64,000 nucleotides of DNA from Caulobacter segnis ATCC 21756 (lineage in GTDB: Bacteria; Pseudomonadota; Alphaproteobacteria; Caulobacterales; Caulobacteraceae), in assembly GCF_000092285.1 (NCBI RefSeq), contig NC_014100.1, positions 1,550,001 to 1,614,000 on the forward strand, read 5' to 3'. Below are positions 32,780 through 40,620 of this stretch, one piece after another; position 1 is the stretch's first letter, and every line of letters begins with the position of its first letter. The translations under genes and the position numbers were made by a program. The notes below the pieces were generated by a model. That model did not search any database. It saw nothing but the letters and a program-made list of their open reading frames with translations, and was not told the DNA's origin.

Positions 32780-33895
32780 ATGGCGCTCACCTGGGGCGAC
32801 GATTATCCGATCCATCAGACCCCCGAGCCGGTGGCCTACGCCGGCACGGATCGGAATTTCTACGATCGCTACTTCTTCAACGGCTACGCGCCCGCCCAAG
32901 AACAAGGAGGGGGCGACGACCTGTTCTTCGCCGCGGCCTTCGGCGTCTATCCGCATCTCAACATCGCCGACGCCGCCTTCTGCGTGATGAAGGGCGGCAA
33001 GCAGGTGAACCTGCACGCCAGCCGCTGGCTGGAGATGGAGCGGATGGACCTGACGGTGGGGCCGGTCGCCATCACCGTGATCGAGCCGCTCAAGCGCCTG
33101 AAGCTGACGGTGACCGCGCCCGAGCAGGGCATCGCCGCCGAGATCGTCTTCGAGGGCCGCGCCTTTCCGATCGAGGAGCCCCGCTTCATCCGCCGCAATG
33201 GCCCGCGCGCCTTCATGGACTACACCCGCCTGACCCAGAACGGCCGCTATTCGGGCTGGATCGAGGTCGATGGCGTCCGCTCCAGCGTCGACGGCTTCGT
33301 CGGCACGCGGGACCGTTCCTGGGGCGTTCGCCCGGTCGGCGCGCGCGATCCGCAGGAGCTGGCGCCGCCGGTCCTTCCGCAGTTCTTCTGGCTGTGGGCG
33401 CCGTGCAATTTCGAGGACGGGGGGCTCTTCTTCCACACCAATGACGATGAGCTCGGTAGGGCCTGGAACCGCCGCGCGCTGTGGCTGGCCGACGGCGAGC
33501 GCGAGCGCGAATTCGGCGGATTCGCCGAGGCCTCCTACGCCATTCAGTGGAAGAGCGGCACGCGTCACGCCCGCGCCGCCACGCTGGACTTCGGCGCCGA
33601 CGGGACAATGACGGTGGAGCCCAAGCGCGAGTTCTTCATGCTGGGCCTGGGCTACACGCACCCGACCTGGGGTCACGGCTTCAATCAGGGCAAGCTCAAG
33701 GTCGAGCGCGAGGACTTCGTCGCCGCCGACCTCGACCGCGCCGTTCCCCAGCACCTGCATGTCCAGGCCCTTAGCGACGTGACCTATGTCGACGGCGCCG
33801 GGCGGTCGCGGAAGGGGCGGGGGGTCTTCGAGCAGCTGGCGATCGGCCCGCACGCGCCGTCCGGCTTCGCCTCGATCCTGGACATGGCCCCATGA
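32780..33895 (+). CDS. Conserved beta-rich protein, CrtC/lipocalin-like layout
   Basis: 371 residues, no signal peptide and no membrane segment. Many aromatic residues alternate with polar ones in strand-like runs (FYDRYFFNGYAP, GVYPHLNIADAAFCVMKGGKQ, RDRSWGVRPVG, FFWLWAPCNFEDGGLFFHTND). The RDRSWGVRP turn and paired beta sheets resemble CrtC/AttH-type hydratase or lipocalin-like proteins, but I cannot assign a reaction. It is translationally coupled (ATGA) to the kinase-like gene that follows. Confidence 0.7.
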   Translation: MALTWGDDYPIHQTPEPVAYAGTDRNFYDRYFFNGYAPAQEQGGGDDLFFAAAFGVYPHLNIADAAFCVMKGGKQVNLHASRWLEMERMDLTVGPVAITVIEPLKRLKLTVTAPEQGIAAEIVFEGRAFPIEEPRFIRRNGPRAFMDYTRLTQNGRYSGWIEVDGVRSSVDGFVGTRDRSWGVRPVGARDPQELAPPVLPQFFWLWAPCNFEDGGLFFHTNDDELGRAWNRRALWLADGEREREFGGFAEASYAIQWKSGTRHARAATLDFGADGTMTVEPKREFFMLGLGYTHPTWGHGFNQGKLKVEREDFVAADLDRAVPQHLHVQALSDVTYVDGAGRSRKGRGVFEQLAIGPHAPSGFASILDMAP

Positions 33896-34917
33896 ACCTC
33901 GCCGAACGCCTGGAGGCGTATCTCTCGCGGGTCTGGAACGAGCCCGTCGCTGTCATCGACCTCTCGCGCATCACCGGCGGGGCCAGCCGGGAGACCTACC
34001 GGTTCAGCGCGCGCACGGCCAAGGGCGAGCGGCCGCTGATCCTGCGCCGAGATCCGCCCGGCAGCCTGATCGAGACCGACCGGGGCCTGGAATATCTGGC
34101 GTTCGAGAGCTTCCACGACCGGCTGCCCGTCCCGCGTCCGGTGGCGATGGAGCCCGAGGGCGCGGAGCTTGAGCGGCCGTTCTTCATCATGGAGCGGGTC
34201 GAGGGCGGGGCCGCGGCCTCGCCGTTCACCGTCATCCCCTATGGCGAACACGCCCGGACGATCGGGGAGCAGTTCTTCTCGATCCTCGGGACGATCGCCG
34301 CCGCCGATCCCGCCGGCTTGCCGCTCGCCAAGGCCGCCGAGGCGCCCGCGCCGGAGACCTGTTGGAAGATCGCGCTGGATCACTGGGCAGGGGTGATCGC
34401 GGCCGACCAGCAGCATCCGCAGCCGATCGTCTGGGCCGCGATCAGGGCCCTGCGCCGCCGTCCGCCGCCGCCGGCCCAGGCCATCCGCGTGGTGCATGGC
34501 GACTACCGCACCGGCAACTTCCTGCACGACGGGGCGGGGAAGATCATCGCGATCCTCGACTGGGAGATGGTCCACCTGGGCGACCCGCTGGAGGACCTGG
34601 GCTGGGCGCTCGATCCGCTGTGGGGCCACTTCGAGGCCGACAAGGTCTCGGGGATGCTGCCGCGCGACGAGGCCCTGGCGATCTGGAAGACGACGAGCGG
34701 GCTGGAGGTCGACGAGACGGCCCTGGCCTGGTGGAGCCTGTTCAACGCCGTGAAGGGCCAGGCGATCTGGACCTCGGCGGCCAAGGAATACCGCGACGGC
34801 GGCTTCAAGGATCCGGTGCTGGCGATCTCGGGTTGGTACACCGCCCGCCGTCACGACGAAATCCTGGCGGCGGCCTTGCTGCGGTGGGAGAGCCAGGCCT
34901 TGGAGACATTGGCATGA
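33892..34917 (+). CDS. Phosphotransferase family protein (APH/choline-kinase fold)
   Basis: 341 residues. Kinase-like fold: N-lobe ITGGASRETYRF and LILRRDPPGS, catalytic loop VVHGDYRTGNFLHD (Asp as base, Asn for metal), and ILDWEMVHLGDPLEDLGW in the position of the DFG motif. Close in layout to the ACAD10/11-type kinases that phosphorylate hydroxyacyl-CoAs, and to aminoglycoside phosphotransferases; the substrate is unknown. Overlaps the preceding stop by four bases and the following start by four. Confidence 0.82.
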   Translation: MNLAERLEAYLSRVWNEPVAVIDLSRITGGASRETYRFSARTAKGERPLILRRDPPGSLIETDRGLEYLAFESFHDRLPVPRPVAMEPEGAELERPFFIMERVEGGAAASPFTVIPYGEHARTIGEQFFSILGTIAAADPAGLPLAKAAEAPAPETCWKIALDHWAGVIAADQQHPQPIVWAAIRALRRRPPPPAQAIRVVHGDYRTGNFLHDGAGKIIAILDWEMVHLGDPLEDLGWALDPLWGHFEADKVSGMLPRDEALAIWKTTSGLEVDETALAWWSLFNAVKGQAIWTSAAKEYRDGGFKDPVLAISGWYTARRHDEILAAALLRWESQALETLA

Positions 34918-35333
34918 CGCCCAGCCTACCCGACATCCTGGTCGGCAACTTCCTGTGCATGATCGATCCGCCGCCGCCCGAACAGCAGGGCGAGTTCATG
35001 GCCGGCAAGGTGGCGGTGGTGGCGCTGCTGTCGCTTCTGGCCGCCCAGGAGGCCGAGCGCGGGATCGCCGCGCGCGTCGCCGAGAACGCGGCGATCCAGG
35101 CGGTGTTGAGCGAAGCGTCGGGCGACTACGCGCTCGAAGCGGTCGCCGGGACCGAAGATCTGTCGCTGACGGCGCTGGACGCGGCGAACGCGCGGCTGCG
35201 CCAGGCCTTGATCCGCCTGCACGAGGCGGTGGAGGAGAGCGGCGACGCCGCCCGGCATCATGCGATCCTGCGGCTGTACGCCAGGATGGCCGAGCTGCGG
35301 CGACTGGACATGCCGCCGCTGCCGGGGCGCTGA
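34914..35333 (+). CDS. Helical protein coupled to the phosphotransferase
   Basis: 139 residues, all-helical by composition: an N-terminal hydrophobic helix region (VAVVALLSLLAAQEAERG) and Ala/Leu/Arg-rich amphipathic helices ending LYARMAELRRLDMPPLPGR. Kinase-like genes of the preceding type often have a short helical partner protein next to them (DUF6285-like); this one fits by size and position, but the sequence match is not clear to me. It begins in the stop codon of the kinase-like gene. Confidence 0.65.
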   Translation: MTPSLPDILVGNFLCMIDPPPPEQQGEFMAGKVAVVALLSLLAAQEAERGIAARVAENAAIQAVLSEASGDYALEAVAGTEDLSLTALDAANARLRQALIRLHEAVEESGDAARHHAILRLYARMAELRRLDMPPLPGR

Positions 35334-35337
35334 ACCG

Positions 35338-36078
35338 CTATTTGTGTCGGTTGTGCTGGGCCACGTCCTCGGGGCTGATGTCGAGGGGCGCGGGAACGGC
35401 GGCGTTGTAGGCGCCGGTCTGGTGGAGGTCCATCACCACGCTGCGGTGGCCCTCCCAGATCATGTGGACCGCGACGTAGAGCACGATGGCCAGGCCGACG
35501 AAGCCGATCCAGCGGTGCTTGTGCAGCAGGTTGGCGATGGCGCTGGCCGCCAGGCCCATCAGGGCGATCGACAGCAGCAGGCCGAAGACGAGGATGGCCG
35601 GATGCTCGCGGGCCGCGCCGGCGACGGCCAGCACGTTGTCCAGCGACATCGAGACGTCGGCGATCAGGACCTGGATAAAGGCGGCCTTGAACGACTTGGG
35701 CGGGCGAGCGCGGGGCTCGGTGTTGGGATCGGAATCGACCATGGCCACGGCGTCGGCCTGATCGTGCGAGGCCTGCTCGCGCAGCTCGCGCCACATCTTC
35801 CAGCACACCCACAGCAGCAGGAAGCCGCCGGCTAGCAAGAGGCCGATGACGCCCAGCAGCCAGGTGGTGATCAGGGCGAAGCTGATCCGCAGCACCACGG
35901 CCGCGCCCAGGCCATACAGAATGACCTTCTTGCGCTCCTTGGGCGGCAGGCCGCCCGCCGCCAGGCCGACGGCCACGGCGTTGTCGCCCGCCAGGACGAG
36001 GTCGATCATCAGGACTTGCAGGAAGGCCGTCAGCGGTCCCTGAAAGCCATCCAAGTGGGCCATCAACGTGTCGAACAT
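35338..36078 (-). CDS. TerC/YjbE-family integral membrane protein
   Basis: 246 residues, about seven transmembrane helices. Both inverted-repeat halves contain the conserved acidic residues typical of TerC: LMIDLVLAGDNAVAVGLAA in the first and VLIADVSMSLDNVLAVAGAA in the second. The family is implicated in metal (Mn2+) export and membrane protein metalation. A His-rich tail ends the protein (QHNRHK). No manganese riboswitch-like structure is evident upstream. Its stop lies four bases from a convergent gene. Confidence 0.88.
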   Translation of the reverse strand: MFDTLMAHLDGFQGPLTAFLQVLMIDLVLAGDNAVAVGLAAGGLPPKERKKVILYGLGAAVVLRISFALITTWLLGVIGLLLAGGFLLLWVCWKMWRELREQASHDQADAVAMVDSDPNTEPRARPPKSFKAAFIQVLIADVSMSLDNVLAVAGAAREHPAILVFGLLLSIALMGLAASAIANLLHKHRWIGFVGLAIVLYVAVHMIWEGHRSVVMDLHQTGAYNAAVPAPLDISPEDVAQHNRHK

Positions 36079-36136
36079 GCGCCCTCAATGGGATGACGCG
36101 CCGAGGGATGCAAGACGCAAAACGGCCGCGCCGGAC

Positions 36137-36484
36137 CTAAACGCGCTTCGATCCCGATCGGCGGCGCCGTGCAAACCATCGCACGACCGCGACGAGCGCG
36201 ATCAGGGCGGGCGCGAGCAGAATCAGGCCGAGCTCGCGAGGCGGCGCGGCCCTGGGCGGCGGCGCTTCCGGCGCGGCGAGATTGGTCTTCGGCGGCGCGG
36301 CCATGGGCTCGCGACTTCCGCTCGCCTTGTGCGGGGCGACCGGCGGGGGAGGCGGGGTCACCGCCTGGGTCGCGACGGGGCGCGCCGCCGCCAGCCGCGC
36401 CTGGGTATCGGCCGTGGACGCCTGGGCGCCGCCGCCGGAAGTTCCGACAGCAAGCGCCGCCAGGAGGGCGAGACGCTTGCGCAT
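36137..36484 (-). CDS. Small secreted or membrane-anchored protein, unknown function
   Basis: 115 residues. N-terminal signal peptide (MRKRLALLAALAVGTSGGGAQA), a Pro/Ala-rich middle (TPPPPPVAPHK, APEAPPPRAAPP) and a C-terminal hydrophobic helix (LGLILLAPALIALVAVVRWF) followed by an Arg/Lys-rich end (ARRRRSGSKRV). The signal sequence, stalk, helix and basic tail suggest the stalk spans the periplasm with the tail inside. The tail motif resembles sorting tripartite tails, but no glycine-containing box is present. It lies six bases from rlmB on the same strand. Confidence 0.55.
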   Translation of the reverse strand: MRKRLALLAALAVGTSGGGAQASTADTQARLAAARPVATQAVTPPPPPVAPHKASGSREPMAAPPKTNLAAPEAPPPRAAPPRELGLILLAPALIALVAVVRWFARRRRSGSKRV

Positions 36485-36490
36485 CCGCGC

Positions 36491-37321
36491 CTAGGCCGTC
36501 GCCTTGCCGCGCGGCTTGGACGCTTCATAGAGCGCGATCGCCGCGGCGGCCGAGACGTTCAGGCTCTCGAAGCCGCCGGGCATCGGGATCTTGCCCAGCA
36601 CGTCGCAATGCTCGGCCACCAGCCGCCGCACGCCTTCGCCCTCCGAGCCGAGGACGAGCACGGTGGGGGCGCCGTCCAGCACCTCGTCCAGGGTCTGCTC
36701 GGCCTCGCCGGCCAGCGCCACGGCGCGCCAGCCCAGATCGGCCAGCTCCTCCAGAGCCCGCGAGAGATTGACCACGCGCGCGTAGGGCACCTTGTCCACG
36801 GCGCCGACTGCGGTCTTGGCCAGCACGCCGGAGAGAACGGGGGCGTGGCGGTCCTGCAGGATGACGCCCTTGGCGCCGAACGCCGCGGCCGAGCGGAAGA
36901 TCGCGCCGATGTTCTGCGGGTCGGTGATCTGGTCCAGCATCACCAGGAAGCCGTCGTTCGAGGCGGCCAGTTCGGCGATCGACAGCGACTCGGGCTCGTC
37001 GATCTTCAAAGCCAGGCCCTGGTGCACCGCGCCCTGCGGCAGATGCTTGGCGATCTCCTGGCCTTCCATCACCTGCAGGCAGGAAAGTTTCTGGAGGGCG
37101 GGGGCGAGTCGCTTGGCCCGATCCGGGGTCGCCAGAAGCCGCTTCGGAGCGGGCCGATGAGGGTTGGAAAGCGCCGCCTCGACGGCGTGAGTCCCCCAAA
37201 TCCAGTCCTTGGCGTCGCCTTGGCCCTTGGAAAAATCGTTTGGTTTCCGGGGCTTGGAACGAAAATCGCGTCCTTGTGCAGAAGGGCGTTTCCGGTCGTT
37301 GCGTTCGGAATGAGAGGACAC
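36491..37321 (-). CDS. rlmB: 23S rRNA (guanosine-2'-O-)-methyltransferase RlmB
   Basis: 276 residues. The C-terminal SPOUT domain has all three motifs: LDQITDPQNIGAIFRSAAAFGAKGVILQ, LVLGSEGEGVRRL and IPMPGGFESLNVSAAAAIALYE. The N-terminal L30e-like substrate-binding domain starts WIWGTHAVEAALSNPHR. A basic leader (residues 1-35) precedes it. RlmB methylates a conserved guanosine in the 23S rRNA P-loop region. It is divergent from the tRNA-Tyr/tRNA-Gly/tuf unit. Confidence 0.93.
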   Translation of the reverse strand: MSSHSERNDRKRPSAQGRDFRSKPRKPNDFSKGQGDAKDWIWGTHAVEAALSNPHRPAPKRLLATPDRAKRLAPALQKLSCLQVMEGQEIAKHLPQGAVHQGLALKIDEPESLSIAELAASNDGFLVMLDQITDPQNIGAIFRSAAAFGAKGVILQDRHAPVLSGVLAKTAVGAVDKVPYARVVNLSRALEELADLGWRAVALAGEAEQTLDEVLDGAPTVLVLGSEGEGVRRLVAEHCDVLGKIPMPGGFESLNVSAAAAIALYEASKPRGKATA

Positions 37322-37494
37322 TATAAGACGCGCTCCGATTTGGGGCCCCGAGGGCTTCTCGGCCAGCCGGCGCTGCTCTTAGCATCGTCCGTCACCGGTC
37401 CAAGAAGCTTTTGTTTCGCATCGGCGTTTGACGGCTTGCCGTCGCTCGTCGAAGCGGATAAAGGCCGCCGGCTTCGGAACTCCATCGCGTGCTT

Positions 37495-37580
37495 GGGGGA
37501 ATGTCCCGAGTGGCAAAGGGGGGGGACTGTAAATCCCCTGGCGTAAGCCTTCGTAGGTTCGAGTCCTACTTCCCCCACCA
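37495..37580 (+). tRNA. tRNA-Tyr (GTA)
   Basis: 86 bases including an encoded CCA. The acceptor stem GGGGGAA (37495-37501) pairs with TTCCCCC (37570-37576). The anticodon arm is GGGGA-CTGTAAA-TCCCC, giving anticodon GTA at 37529-37531. It is class II with a long variable arm, and the T arm contains GGTTCGAGTCC. First RNA of a tRNA-Tyr, tRNA-Gly, tuf unit. Confidence 0.95.
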
Positions 37581-37657
37581 TGCGCGCGGTGAGTTTCGAA
37601 GACAGGCGTGGGCGCTCCAGAGCCAGAGACCGGGAGCCGACGCGACCCCGCAGCTTG

Positions 37658-37731
37658 GCGGGTATAGCACAATGGTAGTGCAGCAGCCTTCCAAGCTGAG
37701 GATGCGGGTTCGATTCCCGCTACCCGCTCCA
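37658..37731 (+). tRNA. tRNA-Gly (TCC)
   Basis: 74 bases with encoded CCA. The acceptor stem begins GCGGGTA (37658-37664) and ends TACCCGC (37721-37727), with T as discriminator. The anticodon loop CTTCCAA gives anticodon TCC, and the T arm has GGTTCGATTCC. It closely follows the pattern of E. coli GlyT. It lies 53 bases before tuf. Confidence 0.95.
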
Positions 37732-37784
37732 GCTCCCCGAGAGTTATTCCCAACAACCCAGCCGCCGGCGCGAAGGTAGAGACG

Positions 37785-38975
<1,191 letters not shown>

Positions 38976-39012
38976 TCGAACGGTCTCAGCGACAGCTGAA
39001 CTGATCTAAGCG

Positions 39013-39044
39013 AAGGCCCCGGAGAGCGATCTGCGGGGCCTTTT
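39013..39044 (+). terminator. Intrinsic terminator after tuf
   Basis: AAGGCCCCG (39013-39021) pairs with CGGGGCCTT (39034-39042) over a 12-base loop and ends TTTT. A clean rho-independent terminator 38 bases after the tuf stop. Confidence 0.88.
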
Positions 39045-39116
39045 GCTATGCGGGCGGAGGGGGCGGATCGAAGGTCCGAGATGGGTGGATTGCGGACATT
39101 TGCGACCAGACCGTCC

Positions 39117-39575
39117 CTATTGGCCCGCACCCGTGACGTGGACCAACAAACGTTCCCGGATCACGTCTGACCCCTCGACCATTGCCGACACGATCGTTGT
39201 GTCGCACGTTCCGTTTGGGCCCAGGAATAGCAATGCTTGTCGAGGGAAAGGCTTAGCAGTTTCAATCAGTTCGATTTTCTGAAACTTCGAAAGCTTTAAG
39301 CGCTTCGGGTATGGGAAAAGAAAAGTGGCGCTCTCGCCGCGAAGATAGATCGCAATGCCGCCGTTGATCGCTACCGCGCCGAGCACGATCAAGAGGTAGG
39401 CCAGGCAAAGGCTCGCCAACGGGAACCAGATCCAAAATAGGCGGGGTGTGCTGCCGCCGCGTAGATCCATGAGGCCGCTGAAGACCACCAGGGCGGCTGC
39501 GAGAAGCGGCGGCAATGCCGCCGTCCACCTCAATGAAGCAACACGAAGGGTACCTCGCGAGCGCGAAATCGACAT
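39117..39575 (-). CDS. Small membrane protein, unknown function
   Basis: 152 residues with two hydrophobic segments (LPPLLAAALVVFSGLMDL and FWIWFPLASLCLAYLLIVLGAVAI). They are followed by a cytoplasmic or periplasmic domain with a LKLSKFQKIELIETAKPFPRQ segment, reminiscent of PH-like membrane proteins. The codon third positions are less GC-rich than in the neighbours, which suggests a recently acquired or weakly expressed gene. No signal peptide beyond the first helix. I cannot assign a family. Confidence 0.55.
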   Translation of the reverse strand: MSISRSRGTLRVASLRWTAALPPLLAAALVVFSGLMDLRGGSTPRLFWIWFPLASLCLAYLLIVLGAVAINGGIAIYLRGESATFLFPYPKRLKLSKFQKIELIETAKPFPRQALLFLGPNGTCDTTIVSAMVEGSDVIRERLLVHVTGAGQ

Positions 39576-39678
39576 GGAGCAATCCTCGACTCTAGCTCGT
39601 AGGTTTGGACGGAATCTATTGAAGCTTCCAGCGCTTCAAAATCCGCAATGGGTCGTAAGCCGACCTAAAGGTCGGTGT

Positions 39679-39831
39679 GAGCCTTACATCTCTTGGAGGC
39701 TGCAGCGTGCCGGACTGACCAGGTCAGTCAAGGACCGGCTCCGCCGGCCGCTTCGCGGCGACGCGTAGCGTCGTCCTTGAGTGACCTGGACAGCCCGGCG
39801 ATCGTCTCGCCGTGAGATGTAAGGATGGCTC
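39679..39831. repeat. Large palindrome with three-hairpin tip
   Basis: GAGCC-TTACATCTC (39679-39692) pairs with GAGATGTAA-(4-base bulge)-GGCTC (39814-39831). Further in, CCGG (39710-39713) pairs with CCGG (39795-39798), and 39717-39735 pairs with 39773-39791 with two mismatches. At the tip are three small hairpins (CCGGC/GCCGG, CCGC/GCGG, GACGC/GCGTC). Unpaired tracts lie at 39693-39709 and 39799-39813, so it looks like a stem, an internal bubble, a second stem and a cloverleaf. It may be a structured RNA or a mobile palindrome. Confidence 0.7.
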
Positions 39832-39874
39832 CTTCTCACGGGAGAGGGGCTTCGACCTAAATTGCCCAAAACAC

Positions 39875-39989
39875 GTGTCATCCCGGCCGCGGCGCGTAGC
39901 GCGGAGAGCCGGGACCCGGGGGCGGCACGCGGGGCGCTTCGTCGCTCCCGGGGTCCCGGATAGCCTCTGCGAGGCTTCCGGGATGACAC
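39875..39989. repeat. TGTCATCCCGG palindromic repeat, copy 2
   Basis: GTGTCATCCCGG (39875-39886) is exactly inverted at 39978-39989 (CCGGGATGACAC). Inner palindromic blocks GGCGCGTAGCGC, GCTCCCGGGGTCCCGG and GAGGCTTCC are present. It is the longest of three copies seen in the window. Confidence 0.85.
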
Positions 39990-40556
39990 GAGAATGGGCG
40001 GGAGAGGTGGGAGTAGGGCGCCAATCCTCGTCCGGGCGCGAGCGTCCAGCGGGCCCCGCCCCAACAAGCTCAACCGCTTACGTCCGCCAACCACGAGCCC
40101 ATCCAAAATCGACGCATCACCCCCAAAACCTCGCCCATACTTGTCCTCGCCCCGTCGCGGGGGAGGGCGTTCAGCTGGCGACCGAACGAGCGGCGGGGGT
40201 GATCGAGCGGGAAGCGCTGGTCTTGGCCTTCGGGCCGCCTTCGCGACGGATCCGGACGGGCTCCCTGAAACATCGGGACGAAAGCCGGGCGGCGAGGGAG
40301 ACAGGCGCGGCAGGCGCGGGCTGAAATCGTCCGCGCGGTCCGGAGGGAACGCAACTTCCTCCGCCCGCCCGGGGCCTCTTTCGGAAGCGGGTTAAAACCC
40401 CGCGCGTCGAGGGCTCCGGAGCACAGGTCACGCGGAGCGCTCCGGCCTCGGCCGAAACGGTACTCCATCAAACACTGATCCGGGCCCCGCCCGGACGCTC
40501 CGCCGCCTCCCCAAGCCCGCCGCCGGCGGAAGGGCGCCGCCCCGTGTCCAAATCTC
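39990..40556. other. Remainder of a 1-kb non-coding stretch
   Basis: With the two palindromes at 39679-39989, this forms a gap of about 1,045 bases (39576-40620) without a clear gene. A C/G-run partial repeat lies near 40145-40170. A minus-strand open frame ending at a TGA at 40171-40173 has GC-rich third positions over its last 30 codons, but no start, ribosome-binding site or family that I recognise. Confidence 0.4.
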
Positions 40557-40590
40557 AAAAGAAAAAGGCGGGCCCCGCGAGGAGCCCGCC
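40557..40590 (-). terminator. Intrinsic terminator after the TonB-dependent receptor
   Basis: On the minus strand GGCGGGC pairs with GCCCGCC (plus positions 40567-40573 and 40584-40590) and is followed by TTTTTCTTTT (plus 40557-40566). It lies 31 bases after the receptor stop. Confidence 0.88.
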
Positions 40591-40620
40591 CGTCAAGTTG
40601 GGTTGGATGTTTCGAAGGTC

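Noticed and set aside
37428..37463. TTGACG with a GATAAA box as promoter for tRNA-Tyr/tRNA-Gly/tuf
   Set aside because: The spacing is 23 bases, too long for a sigma70 promoter, so I do not call it.
39679..39831. Assigning the palindrome as 6S RNA
   Set aside because: The overall shape is similar, but I cannot align conserved 6S positions, and the neighbours are not the usual ones (zapA or a 5-formyl-THF ligase gene). Left as an open structured element.
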